From positions 41,953 to 105,952 of the forward strand of contig JBGVQS010000024.1 in the NCBI GenBank assembly GCA_045127595.1: DNA of 64,000 nucleotides, in the 5' to 3' direction. This stretch comes from Scatosoma sp045127595 (GTDB taxonomy: Bacteria; Bacillota; Clostridia; Christensenellales; Borkfalkiaceae). Under the pieces are notes generated by a model. The model had not been told where the DNA came from, did not search any database, and saw only the letters and a program-made list of their open reading frames with translations. Below, piece after piece: positions 52,801-61,498 of this stretch; position 1 is the first letter of the stretch, and each line of letters begins with the position of its first letter. The position numbers and the translations under genes were made by a program.

Positions 52801-53442
52801 TTATTCGTTTTCACAACGTTCAATCGAAAGAATAAAGGGATTCGTTTCGACAATTTCGTTTAAGCGACTAGAAGAAAACTCCTTATCAGTATTCAAGGTA
52901 GCGCGATAGACCACGCGCCCTTCCTGACGCTTGATGACGAGATGATTAAATCGATCCGTACCGAAAATTTCCTTAATTTTTAAATTTTCCGTACCCGTTT
53001 GCAAAAACTCGATTTTTACCGAGTAATATTTTTTCGAGCGGAAAAAGCTAAACGGCGCGTGGAACAAGCACTGTGCAAAAATGATAAGCGCCGCCGCCCC
53101 GACAGCCAATATGTACAATCTACCGCCGCAAGCCATACCAACGCCCGCGGTTGCCCAAACGCCCGCCGCCGTCGTCAAACCGCGCACCGCTTGCTGTTTA
53201 TAAACAATCATACCTGCGCCTAAAAAGCCTACGCCGGATACGATTTGCGCGGCAACTCTGGCAGAGTCCGCTGCCCCTGCAAAGGCATGCTTTGAAATGA
53301 CCATCATCAAAGCCGCCCCTACGCAAACGATCGTATGGGTACGAATCCCCGCTTCTTTAAAGCGGAGTTTTCGTTCAAACCCGATACAAAAACCCAATCC
53401 GACGGATAACAATAAATCGAGCAACATTCTTAATTCTTCCAT
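52801..53442 (-). CDS. MgtC/SapB-family membrane protein
   Basis: 213 residues from ATG 53442; the frame extends 32 codons upstream but without support. Four or five membrane helices form the MgtC domain (residues ~5-125) with the signature GFCIGFERKLRFKEAGIRTHTIVCVGAALMM and VSGVGFLGAGMI followed by GLTTAAGVWATAGVGMA. The C-terminal ~80 residues form an ACT-like cytoplasmic part. The family is linked to Mg2+ homeostasis and virulence in pathogens, but its members in gut Firmicutes have no fixed role. Promoter TTGATT-17-TATAAT lies upstream (around 53495). Confidence 0.88.
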   Translation of the reverse strand: MEELRMLLDLLLSVGLGFCIGFERKLRFKEAGIRTHTIVCVGAALMMVISKHAFAGAADSARVAAQIVSGVGFLGAGMIVYKQQAVRGLTTAAGVWATAGVGMACGGRLYILAVGAAALIIFAQCLFHAPFSFFRSKKYYSVKIEFLQTGTENLKIKEIFGTDRFNHLVIKRQEGRVVYRATLNTDKEFSSSRLNEIVETNPFILSIERCENE

Positions 53443-53548
53443 GCTTTCACTCGTCCTTATCTTATAATTTTGTGCATTATAACACACGCGGACGGAAAAA
53501 TCAAGGCTTTTTCCAAAAAAAGTTACGTTTCCATGCAATTTTGTTATT

Positions 53549-54364
53549 TTATAACAATTCTTTCACGGAATTTAAAACGTACGTGGGTGTTTCCTGCGGC
53601 GGTGCTTTTTTCAAATCTTCAAAAGTCGCTTCTCCGCTTAACACAAGCACGGTATCTACCCCTGCATTGTTTCCAGCCGCCACGTCCGTATACAATCGAT
53701 CCCCGATCACCACCGTTTCCGCCGCCGTATAACCGAATTTTTGCATAACGGCATAAATCATTTCCGGTTGCGGTTTTCCGATAAATTTCGGTTTTTTACC
53801 GGTAGCAAGATATAGGCTGTGGCACATAGCGCCGCAATCGGGAATATAGCCAAACTCGACGGGGCAAACCCAATCGGGATTCGTCGCATAATAAGGAAGC
53901 TCGTATTTTGTAAGCATTTTGCAGGTTGTATATACCTTTTCGCCCGTCGTTTCAGGATCGAACCCCACGAGAATCGCACATGCGCCGTCGGTATACTCCG
54001 TTGTAACCTTTAAACCGTTTTCCCTTAGTTCTTCTATCAAAGACGCCGTACCCTGCACGTAAATCAAGCAATCCTTATACGACTTTTTCAAAAACTCCAC
54101 CGTTGCTTGCGCCGAAGTATAAAAATGTTCTTCCGTAATTTGTTTCAAACCTAACCCGTGCATTTTCGAAGCGTATTCTTTCAACGATTTAGACGCGTTA
54201 TTTGTAATAAACACGTACCTGCCCCCGCCTTTTTCGATTTTTTGCAATATTTCTTTTACGCCCTCGAATAAAATTTTATCCAAATATACCGTGCCGTCCA
54301 TATCGAATAAAAAAAGTTTTTTGCTTTGTAATCCGCTTACGTTCTTCCCATTTAAATCTTCCAT
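53549..54364 (-). CDS. HAD-IIA phosphatase (NagD/p-nitrophenylphosphatase type)
   Basis: 271 residues. Motif I LFLFDMDGTVYLD, motif II FITNNASKS, the type-IIA cap with AQATVEFLKKSYKDC and CAILVGFDPETT, a conserved KPQPEMIYAVMQKFGY and motif III/IV VVIGDRLYTDVAAGNNAGVDTVLVLSGE. This group dephosphorylates small molecules such as glycerol-3-phosphate, phosphoglycolate or UMP. The gene ends the four-gene cluster with a G3P-dehydrogenase-like flavoprotein, so glycerol-3-phosphate or a related metabolite is a plausible substrate. A copy of the dispersed motif (54214-54226) encodes its GGGRY just before motif II. Confidence 0.85.
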   Translation of the reverse strand: MEDLNGKNVSGLQSKKLFLFDMDGTVYLDKILFEGVKEILQKIEKGGGRYVFITNNASKSLKEYASKMHGLGLKQITEEHFYTSAQATVEFLKKSYKDCLIYVQGTASLIEELRENGLKVTTEYTDGACAILVGFDPETTGEKVYTTCKMLTKYELPYYATNPDWVCPVEFGYIPDCGAMCHSLYLATGKKPKFIGKPQPEMIYAVMQKFGYTAAETVVIGDRLYTDVAAGNNAGVDTVLVLSGEATFEDLKKAPPQETPTYVLNSVKELL

Positions 54365-54395
54365 ATTCTCCCCTTGCTTATTCCGCTTATTCAGC

Positions 54396-54749
54396 TTATT
54401 CCGATTCTCCCGTAACGATTAAATCCGCGCCGTCGGAAATATTTTCATACAATATCTGTCCGATTTTGACGGGCAACTTGCAACGCACGCGGTTGATTTT
54501 TTCCATGACGGGAAATATATTCTCCTTCTTGATTGCCCTACTTGTTTTCACGGGAATCAACGTTCCATTTTCGGCGCGCACGGTAGAAGTTACAATCCGC
54601 ATCGGACAAACCGCTTCTTGCTCGGCATAGCGTTTCCCACGCGGACAAGCGTTGCCTTGTACCAAAACGGCTTTTCCGTCTTCTACTTTCACCGACATTT
54701 CGCACCCAACGGGGCATTCAATACAAGTCATTCTTCTTTCCGACATCAT
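54396..54749 (-). CDS. DUF1667 protein, partner of FAD oxidoreductase
   Basis: 117 residues from ATG 54749, overlapping the stop of the upstream gene by 4 bp. It carries CIECPVGCEMSV at the start and CPRGKRYAEQE and CPMRIVTSTV further on; the four or five cysteines match DUF1667, a small metal-cluster-type protein nearly always encoded with a glycerol-3-phosphate-dehydrogenase-type flavoprotein pair. It may act as an electron-transfer or assembly subunit of the complex. Followed by the HAD phosphatase after 31 bp. Confidence 0.85.
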   Translation of the reverse strand: MMSERRMTCIECPVGCEMSVKVEDGKAVLVQGNACPRGKRYAEQEAVCPMRIVTSTVRAENGTLIPVKTSRAIKKENIFPVMEKINRVRCKLPVKIGQILYENISDGADLIVTGESE

Positions 54750-56005
54750 TCTTTCTCCATACAAACCCTCAATTCATCCACCGCGTTTACAAGTAATTGC
54801 GGCGTTAAGATACACGTTTCCATCTCTCCTGGTACAACAACCCGTTTTTTGCGTTCAAATAAAACCTTTCCACCGCTTTTAATGCGCAATATTCCGTTTT
54901 CAATCCGCTTTGTTACGCGAAAAAACAGCTTAATCGGCGCGAAAATTTCCCGATGAATTTTTTGCGGTAAAACGTAAGAAACGTTCTCACCTTCGTATGC
55001 AAAAATATACGCCCGATTTCCTTGTTCCGTCCCATCTAAAACGTACTCCGCGGCGCTTTTTCCCGCCGTTTCCCCTTCTTCGGAAACGTAATCCACCAAA
55101 TCGTGCACCTGCAACACGTTACCGCAAGCAAACACCCCAGCCAGCGAAGTTTCCCGCCGTTCGTCCACAATCGCGCCGTGTGTTTTTTCGGATAGATCGA
55201 TACCTGCCCCCATCGAAAGCTCGTTTTCAGGCAACAATCCAACTGAAAACAAGACGGTATCGCAATCAAAATGCAGCTCGGTTCCTGCAATCGGCTGAAA
55301 ATGCTCGTCCACCTTAGACACGGTTACCCCCGTTACGCGGTCTTCCCCCTCGATCCTCGTTACTGTATGTTGTAAATATAATGGAATCCCGAAGTCCTCT
55401 AAGCATTGCACCACGTTCCGTTTCAAGCCGCTCGAATAGGGCATTATTTCACAAACGGCAAGCACTTTTGCCCCTTCAAGCGTCATTCTCCGCGCCATAA
55501 TTAATCCTATATCCCCCGAACCGAGTATCACTACCCGTTTTCCCACGAGATACCCTTTTATATTCACGTATTTTTGCGCAGTTCCCGCCGAATATATCCC
55601 AGCAGGACGGCTGCCTGCGATATTCAGCGCGCCACGACTTCGTTCCCGACAGCCCATCGCCAAAATAATCGATTTCGCTTGCAGAGTAAACACCCCCGTT
55701 TGCGCATTTACCGCCCTTACCCGCTTTTCTTTATCAAACGACAGCACCGTAGTTTCCGTCAGCGCCGTAATATTTCGCTTTTTGAGTTCCTTTTCAAAGC
55801 GTGCGGCGTATTCGGGTCCAGTCAAGCTCTCTTTAAAACGCGCCACGCCGAAGCCGTTGTGAATGCATTGATTTAAGATACCGCTCAAGCGTTCTTCCCG
55901 TTCTAAAAGGAGAATATCCTTTGCTCCGTTATCAAACGCCGAAATCGCCGCGGCAAGTCCCGCAGGTCCGCCGCCGATTACGACCACGTCATACCTTTCT
56001 TTCAT
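54746..56005 (-). CDS. NAD(P)/FAD-dependent oxidoreductase, second subunit of the G3P oxidation cluster
   Basis: 419 residues from ATG 56005, which overlaps the preceding stop (ATGA). Two Rossmann folds: FAD-binding VVVIGGGPAGLAAAISA (residues ~7-24) and NAD-binding RVVILGSGDIGLIMARRM (~160-178), with the FAD end motif GVFACGNVLQVHDLVDYV. CIHNGFG near residue 50 and AMGCRERSRGAL are typical of the family found in the Clostridial glp-like clusters, where it pairs with a GlpA/GlpO-like dehydrogenase and a DUF1667 protein. It probably passes electrons from G3P to an acceptor. A variant dispersed motif (55201-55211) lies in the gene. Confidence 0.88.
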   Translation of the reverse strand: MKERYDVVVIGGGPAGLAAAISAFDNGAKDILLLEREERLSGILNQCIHNGFGVARFKESLTGPEYAARFEKELKKRNITALTETTVLSFDKEKRVRAVNAQTGVFTLQAKSIILAMGCRERSRGALNIAGSRPAGIYSAGTAQKYVNIKGYLVGKRVVILGSGDIGLIMARRMTLEGAKVLAVCEIMPYSSGLKRNVVQCLEDFGIPLYLQHTVTRIEGEDRVTGVTVSKVDEHFQPIAGTELHFDCDTVLFSVGLLPENELSMGAGIDLSEKTHGAIVDERRETSLAGVFACGNVLQVHDLVDYVSEEGETAGKSAAEYVLDGTEQGNRAYIFAYEGENVSYVLPQKIHREIFAPIKLFFRVTKRIENGILRIKSGGKVLFERKKRVVVPGEMETCILTPQLLVNAVDELRVCMEKE

Positions 56006-57426
56006 TTCAGCACCCACGTCAAAAGCTTTGAAGCCTTTCCTTTTTTGGTTACTTCTTCAAGCGGAACAGATAATTCTTCCGCGACCAACTCCGCGATACG
56101 CGGTTGACAAAAACCGCCTTGACATCTGCCCATACCTGAACGCGTCCGCCGTTTTATCCCGTCAATATCCCTTGCAGGCGGGTTCGTTTTCAGGGCTTTC
56201 CGTATCTCCCCTTCCGTGATTTGTTCGCACCTACAAACAATTTTACCATAGGCAGGGTCGCGTTGAATGAGTTTATTCTGTTCTTCCTTAGACAAATCTT
56301 TAAAAAAATATTCCTTCTGCCGTTCTCCGTTGAAGCGTTCGTTTTTCACCAGCTCTATCCTTTTAGAAAGAAAAGCTTCCACAACGTATTTCGCGATTGC
56401 AGGGGAAGCGGTAAGCCCAGGCGATTCTATCCCGATACAATGCACCGCACCTTTCTTTCCGCTTTCTTCTATGATAAAATCACGGCGTTCCGTATACGCG
56501 CGAAGTCCTGCAAACGAAGTGATAACGCTCCGCATAGGAATCTTCTCGCAAAGGATTTTCGCCCCATCAAGCACCGCAGTTAAGCCCTTTTGCGTCGTGT
56601 CGTGATCGGCAATATCCACTTCTTCCGACGTAGGACCGAGTAAAATGTTTCCGTCCACCGTCGGCGTTACAAGTATCCCTTTCCCCTTTTTCGTCGGCGT
56701 GCGAAAAAGGGTATGCTTGACGAAATCTTCTCGCTTGTCCAACAAGACGTATTCCCCCTTTCGAGCCTTTACGTCATATCCGTTATCCCCGAATAGCGCG
56801 GCAATTTCCCCGCCTTGTAGCCCTGTGCAATTCACCACGCACTTCCCCTGTACCTGCCGACAATCCTTTGCAGTGAGCGTAAAACAAGGAAATTCCCCCT
56901 TAGCCTTACAAACCTCAAAATCGGTATACAACGCCGCACCGTTATCCATCGCGTTTCCGATAGCGGCTATCGTTAAGCCGTAGGGGTTGACTATGCCGCC
57001 GCTCGGCGCATAAAGCGCCGCGCACGCCGATTTGGACACCTGCGGTTCTAAGGCAAACAACTCCTTTTGAGATAGAATTTGTAAATCTTTTACGCCGTTT
57101 TGTTCACCGCGCGCTTTTAATTCCTGCAAAATTTTTACTTCTTCGTTTGTAAAGGCAACCACCAAAGAACCGTTTTTAAGAAACTTTACCCCAAGCTGAC
57201 GGCAAACTTCTTCCATCATTTTGTTGCCTAAAACGTTAAATTTTGCCTTCAACGAGTTCGGTTGCGCGTCATAACCCGCGTGAACGATTCCGCTGTTTGC
57301 CTTGCTTGCGCCCATGCAAACGTCGTTTTCCTTTTCCAATAACGCCACGCGTACGTTGTATTTTGTCAACTCCCGTAAAAGCAGTCCGCCGACTACGCCG
57401 CCGCCGATTATAATTACGTCAAACAT
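56002..57426 (-). CDS. Glycerol-3-phosphate dehydrogenase-like flavoprotein with BFD-type [2Fe-2S] domain
   Basis: 474 residues from ATG 57426 with GGGGAAG upstream. The DAO/GlpA fold starts VIIIGGGVVGGLLLRELTKYNVRVALLEKENDVCMGASKANSGIVHAGYD. The C-terminal segment GKIVCRCEQITEGEIRKAL ... GMGRCQGGFCQPRIAEL supplies C-x-C and C-x4-C, the BFD-like [2Fe-2S] set. It should oxidise glycerol-3-phosphate (or another alpha-hydroxy acid) to DHAP and hand electrons to the next two gene products. Both downstream genes overlap by 4 bp, which indicates a stoichiometric complex. Confidence 0.9.
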   Translation of the reverse strand: MFDVIIIGGGVVGGLLLRELTKYNVRVALLEKENDVCMGASKANSGIVHAGYDAQPNSLKAKFNVLGNKMMEEVCRQLGVKFLKNGSLVVAFTNEEVKILQELKARGEQNGVKDLQILSQKELFALEPQVSKSACAALYAPSGGIVNPYGLTIAAIGNAMDNGAALYTDFEVCKAKGEFPCFTLTAKDCRQVQGKCVVNCTGLQGGEIAALFGDNGYDVKARKGEYVLLDKREDFVKHTLFRTPTKKGKGILVTPTVDGNILLGPTSEEVDIADHDTTQKGLTAVLDGAKILCEKIPMRSVITSFAGLRAYTERRDFIIEESGKKGAVHCIGIESPGLTASPAIAKYVVEAFLSKRIELVKNERFNGERQKEYFFKDLSKEEQNKLIQRDPAYGKIVCRCEQITEGEIRKALKTNPPARDIDGIKRRTRSGMGRCQGGFCQPRIAELVAEELSVPLEEVTKKGKASKLLTWVLK

Positions 57427-57481
57427 GCATTTCTTCCCCTTTATCCATCGTAGTATGCGCACTTTTTTCTTTAATAAACGT

Positions 57482-57507
57482 AAAAAACGCCCAACTGAGC
57501 GTTTTTT
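57482..57507 (-). terminator. Terminator of the ZIP gene
   Basis: Stem aaaaacgc(cc) / gcgttttt around an aactga loop, immediately after the ZIP stop; ends in T-runs on the minus strand. Confidence 0.8.
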
Positions 57508-57509
57508 AT

Positions 57510-58295
57510 TTACCCAAGCGCGACGTCTAACGCCATCATTAACGCAAAACCGATCATCACCCACAGCCCGCAGGAAAATTTATCCCCTTCTTGACTGGAA
57601 ACGGGAATCAAGTCGTTTGCGACCACAAACAGCATTGCCCCTGCCGCAAAAGACAAAAACCACGGCTGTAAGACAATGAGTTTTGCCGCCGTAAAATATC
57701 CAAGCACGGCAAAACAAGGCTCGGGCGCGCCGCTGAGTACGCCAAACAAAAACGCTTTTCTTCGTCCATAGTAACGCCGTAGCGGCAAAGCGACCGCCGC
57801 ACCTTCGGGGAAATTTTGCAAGCCTATGCCGATGGAAAGCGCCAAAGCGGACGCATATGCCGCCGCCGTACCCTGTACCGCCGCCGCCCCGAATGCAAAC
57901 CCCACGGCAAGCCCTTCGGGGATATTGTGCAAGGTAACCGATAAAAATAAACGGCGTATACGACTAAGCGAAAGTCTTTCCCCCGACTCCGCTTGCTCCG
58001 CACGATTGATTTTTCGCGATAAAACGCCGAAAAAAACGAAAATTGTTCCACCGACGATAAATCCCACCAAGACGGGAACAAGCGCAAATTTACCCCATTC
58101 TACGCCAGCCTGCTCGATAGACGGAAGCAACAAAGACCATACGGAAGCCGCAATCATAACCCCTGAGGCAAACGCAAATAAAATCGCGTTGGTTTTTCGG
58201 GAAATTTTGCGAAAGAACAACACCAGCGCCGCCCCTAACGACGTCATTAAAAAGATAAAACCAAAACCAAAAATCAGCATGAACGTATATTTCAT
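57510..58295 (-). CDS. ZIP-family metal transporter
   Basis: 261 residues from ATG 58295; a longer frame (to 58418) is unlikely. About eight membrane helices. The family motif LHNIPEGLAVGFAFGAA (helix 4, metal site) and IGIGLQNFPEGAAVALPLRR (helix 5) are intact, and AFASGVMIAASVWSLLLPSIE matches helix 2. The cytoplasmic loop after helix 3 (RKINRAEQAESGERLSLSRIR) is not His-rich. Most related bacterial ZIPs import zinc, some take other divalent metals. No zinc-box operator was recognised. It stands 84 bp upstream of the glp-type cluster. Confidence 0.9.
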   Translation of the reverse strand: MKYTFMLIFGFGFIFLMTSLGAALVLFFRKISRKTNAILFAFASGVMIAASVWSLLLPSIEQAGVEWGKFALVPVLVGFIVGGTIFVFFGVLSRKINRAEQAESGERLSLSRIRRLFLSVTLHNIPEGLAVGFAFGAAAVQGTAAAYASALALSIGIGLQNFPEGAAVALPLRRYYGRRKAFLFGVLSGAPEPCFAVLGYFTAAKLIVLQPWFLSFAAGAMLFVVANDLIPVSSQEGDKFSCGLWVMIGFALMMALDVALG

Positions 58296-58452
58296 TTTTT
58301 CAAATACCGTATTTCCTTTGAATTTGCTTTGCCCGATTTTCGGGTTTACGCCACTATGTACTATATGCGCGCTTTTGCCCTCGTTGTTCCTGCTTATAAA
58401 TGAAAAAACAACGCACAAAAAATGCGTTGCTCGGTTTCTTGTATAGAAAGCG

Positions 58453-58479
58453 AAAAGCGCGCCGAAAAAGCGCGCTTTT
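58453..58479 (-). terminator. Terminator of the TasA-like operon
   Basis: Stem aaaagcgcgc / gcgcgctttt with a 7-base loop, T-rich exit on the minus strand, next to the stop of the last gene. Confidence 0.85.
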
Positions 58480-58481
58480 GT

Positions 58482-59567
58482 TTAATTTTTGGATTGATTG
58501 ATAAATGCTTTCAAAACATTCTTCAAGGTCGAATTCGACGCCGCACCGTGATATGCAACGGACGATCTCCACGAGTCGGTGTCAAACGAATTCTTCGAGC
58601 CGAAAATACTACCGCCGTAGTTATTCGTCGTCGCAGTACCCTCGTACATTTCGCCAAGCTGCGTCCATTCTCCGTCCCCCGTTTTGGTAAACGTAGCCGT
58701 AAACACTTGTACCTTGGTCGTGCCCCAAAAGCTCCCCGTAACCGTATCAGAAGTCATATAGATGGTCATTTCGTTGCCGTTTTCGTCGCCCGTAGAAGTA
58801 TCTTCGTCCAAGTCCTCACGTTTGATCATTGCGGTAACGTATTTATCTTGTCCAGCGATATTTAAAACGAGATAGGTCTTCTCGCCTTCCGTAAATAGTT
58901 CGTTCAGAACGCGCGTATCATCCGTCGTAGCCCCAACAACGTTCCCGATATAGGTCGTGTTTGCACGGTCGCCTTTGTCATCCATCTGCGTTGTCAACTT
59001 GTCGTAATCTTCTGGCGTGTTCAAGATTTCCTTAAACTTCCCGATTGCGTTGTTGGCTATGATTTCCGGAATATATTCCGCCGCGGGTACGAACTCGAAA
59101 TTCAATACCGAATTCAAATCGTAGTCGGTAATATTCGTCGTGTTCTTATACGAAAAGGTAATGGTAAAATTCAAAAATTCCCGTCCTTGAATTTCGTCCC
59201 CTTTTTTAAGGTCCGTCAACTCGAACTCGATATTGCTGTTATCGTAGGTTTCTTCTAAATATTCCACGCCGTTAAAGGTGTATACATAATTAGAATTGTT
59301 ATACAAAGAAATATCAAAAGACACCGTGGAGTTCCCGCTCCTCCCCAACGTTACGGTACTGTTTAACACTGTACCCGTATAACCGTTAGACTTCGCGTTT
59401 ACCCCGTCGGGAATCATAACGTCATAGATAAAAACGCCGTCGGGAACGTATACGTCCACCCTGCCCACCGTTTCCAAAGTATCCGTTACCGCCGCATAGC
59501 CGATTCCCCCAGCAAAAACAAAACAAGAGAGAACAGCGCCAATGATTGCTTTTGCACAAGTTTTCAT
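58482..59567 (-). CDS. Secreted TasA/CalY-like protein, large form
   Basis: 361 residues. The N-terminus (basic, then IIGAVLSCFVFAGGIGYAAV-TDTLETVGRVDVYV) is the signal/cleavage pattern of SipW substrates such as TasA, CalY and camelysin. The mature protein is rich in Asn, Thr, Ser and beta strands; residues ~60-165 look like a jelly-roll or TasA-type core (TVTLGRSGNSTVSFDISLYNN, FTITFSYKNTTN). The C-terminal half (GKFKEILNTPEDYDKLTTQM and SWRSSVAYHGAASNSTLKN) is a further module with no name known to me. Fourth gene of the operon. Likely an extracellular fibre or matrix component exported by the Sec pathway. Confidence 0.72.
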   Translation of the reverse strand: MKTCAKAIIGAVLSCFVFAGGIGYAAVTDTLETVGRVDVYVPDGVFIYDVMIPDGVNAKSNGYTGTVLNSTVTLGRSGNSTVSFDISLYNNSNYVYTFNGVEYLEETYDNSNIEFELTDLKKGDEIQGREFLNFTITFSYKNTTNITDYDLNSVLNFEFVPAAEYIPEIIANNAIGKFKEILNTPEDYDKLTTQMDDKGDRANTTYIGNVVGATTDDTRVLNELFTEGEKTYLVLNIAGQDKYVTAMIKREDLDEDTSTGDENGNEMTIYMTSDTVTGSFWGTTKVQVFTATFTKTGDGEWTQLGEMYEGTATTNNYGGSIFGSKNSFDTDSWRSSVAYHGAASNSTLKNVLKAFINQSKN

Positions 59568-59603
59568 CTATCTGTCCTCCCTTTTTTTCGTTATAATTGC
59601 AAA

Positions 59604-61442
59604 TTATTTTTTCTTGGAATCCTTTACGCGGATTAAATCCTTTTCAAACAACGCCTTTCTCGATTTTTGCGGCATAAGCTTCGATTTCACGTCTATCTGC
59701 TTATCTTCAATGCCCGCTTCCACAAAGAGTTGTTTCAAAAGCTGCACCGTGTATTTTACCTTTCTTTCCGAAGTTATCTTCATCAAAGTCGGCGTCTTGG
59801 CGAACTTCTTCACGTTCGACAAATCTTTCGCATGGTATTTCGGATGCAACGTAGTCGGATCTAACGCCAAAGTTACCGCCAATCTGCTGCCTCTAAATAT
59901 AAACAAGCCGAACAGGTTACGCCCTTTATAAATTCTTTCGCGTTTCCAGCTTCTTACGATCCTTACCCCATATCCAACGATAAAATCGCTGATTTGTTTA
60001 TAAAATTCTCTCGTTTCCTTGGACGAAAGCGCAAGCTTCGCTTCAAAGCTATAATCCAAGCTCGGACCGTATTTCCGATAATGCGCGTCGTCTTCTAAGG
60101 CAAGCTGTACCAATTCTTCGGGAGAAACAAGCTCGATTTCGACCGCGGAAACGCCCGCTTCTTCTACCGCTTCTATGGGTTCTTCTGCCACTTCTTCTAC
60201 CGCCGATTCAGGCAAGGGAGTAGGCATATCGTCCGCATTTTCTTCTACGGGTGCTTCGGAAAGCTCTTCCGTCATTTCCAACATTTCTTCCGCTGCAACT
60301 TCTTGCGCCAAGGAAATTTCTTCCTTCAAAATTGCCGCGCCTTCCGTCGGTCTAGAATCTTTATACAATTCATCATAGTTTTCCACCTTGATTTCATAGG
60401 TATATAAAATCTTGGTGTTGGTGGGAATCAAGAACAACGTACGCGTTTTATCCCTATTCTCGCTCATCAAAATCGGGGATTGAATGGTATCGCGGATACA
60501 AAGCATTTCATTGAACGTATCCACCGCCAAAAGCTGATACCCGTCCGTATCGAACCCGTTGTTGATTTTTTGAATATAGGATTTGTAATTGAATACCAAC
60601 TTTTGAATGCGAATCGCATAGTTAATATCTTCATTACGCGTCATGTACACAAAGCAAAGGAACACAACAAGGAATACGCCTTCCACAACCGAGAAGGAAA
60701 TCAACGCCGCTTTATACGCATCTGCGTTAAAGCCGTTGTCGCATGCCAATACCTTGCTTTCCCCTTGCGGGATATTCGAAGTCAAATTGATGGTTACCGC
60801 TTTTTTAGTAAGCGGAATCGACAAGGCAACCACGTATTCGTTTTGGTTGCTGTCTTTGAAATCGGAACAAGATCCGATAATATTGATATGTAACCGTACC
60901 GTCAACGTACTGGTCGTATTTTCTAAATCATAAACGTTTATGAAGTTAGTAGCCAACTGATTATAGGTAGTATAATCCAGAGTTACGCTTTCTGCAATCG
61001 ACAAATGCGTACTACCCTTAGAAAAGGTCTGTTTGTCCTTTAATACGTAAACAGGATCGTAAATGGCAACTTTGGAATTATTATCAACAATTTCCAACTG
61101 CGCGTCGATCATATAGGAATATTCATATTCCACGTCCTTTTCTTCCATCGCAAGGGTATAGGAAAAGTCCGCCTTGATCTCGTCGATCAACGCAGCAACG
61201 TACGCTTGGTTTGCGTCCAACCATTCCTCTTCATAGAAATCGTTTTGTGTAACGTGCACTTTATAATCTACGCGACTAGCCTCGCTGTAAGTAATGTACA
61301 TCGTCTTGTTTTTTGCGCGATAAGATAAGCCGATCGCCGCAATAATAATCGCCACAACCGCCAAAAAGACGATTTGACCGATAATCCAACCTTTTCGGTG
61401 TTTTCTATATTCTTCTCGTTTTTTTCTTTCGGCTTCAGACAT
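59604..61442 (-). CDS. Membrane protein with extracytoplasmic domain and shared uncharacterised C-terminal domain
   Basis: 612 residues. A membrane helix at ~20-43 (GWIIGQIVFLAVVAIIIAAI) and another at ~245-270 flank a beta-rich outside part of about 200 residues (YKVHVTQNDFYEEEW, VRLHINIIGSC). The inside part has a linker rich in Glu, Ala and Pro (~380-440) and then residues 464-578, a domain that aligns with residues 591-710 of the protein at 38466-40718: S-F-x-A-K, G-R, LALDP, YH-x-K-D-x-S, TP-x-x-MKI, and V-K-x-x-V-x-L near the end. It lies between the SipW-type peptidase and the large TasA-like gene. It could couple fibre assembly outside to a cytoplasmic system. No known name. Confidence 0.75.
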   Translation of the reverse strand: MSEAERKKREEYRKHRKGWIIGQIVFLAVVAIIIAAIGLSYRAKNKTMYITYSEASRVDYKVHVTQNDFYEEEWLDANQAYVAALIDEIKADFSYTLAMEEKDVEYEYSYMIDAQLEIVDNNSKVAIYDPVYVLKDKQTFSKGSTHLSIAESVTLDYTTYNQLATNFINVYDLENTTSTLTVRLHINIIGSCSDFKDSNQNEYVVALSIPLTKKAVTINLTSNIPQGESKVLACDNGFNADAYKAALISFSVVEGVFLVVFLCFVYMTRNEDINYAIRIQKLVFNYKSYIQKINNGFDTDGYQLLAVDTFNEMLCIRDTIQSPILMSENRDKTRTLFLIPTNTKILYTYEIKVENYDELYKDSRPTEGAAILKEEISLAQEVAAEEMLEMTEELSEAPVEENADDMPTPLPESAVEEVAEEPIEAVEEAGVSAVEIELVSPEELVQLALEDDAHYRKYGPSLDYSFEAKLALSSKETREFYKQISDFIVGYGVRIVRSWKRERIYKGRNLFGLFIFRGSRLAVTLALDPTTLHPKYHAKDLSNVKKFAKTPTLMKITSERKVKYTVQLLKQLFVEAGIEDKQIDVKSKLMPQKSRKALFEKDLIRVKDSKKK

Positions 61443-61498
61443 TTTAACCCTCTTTCTTTACAAACCCCAAAATTGCATGCAAAGAACCGTTTTTTTCT

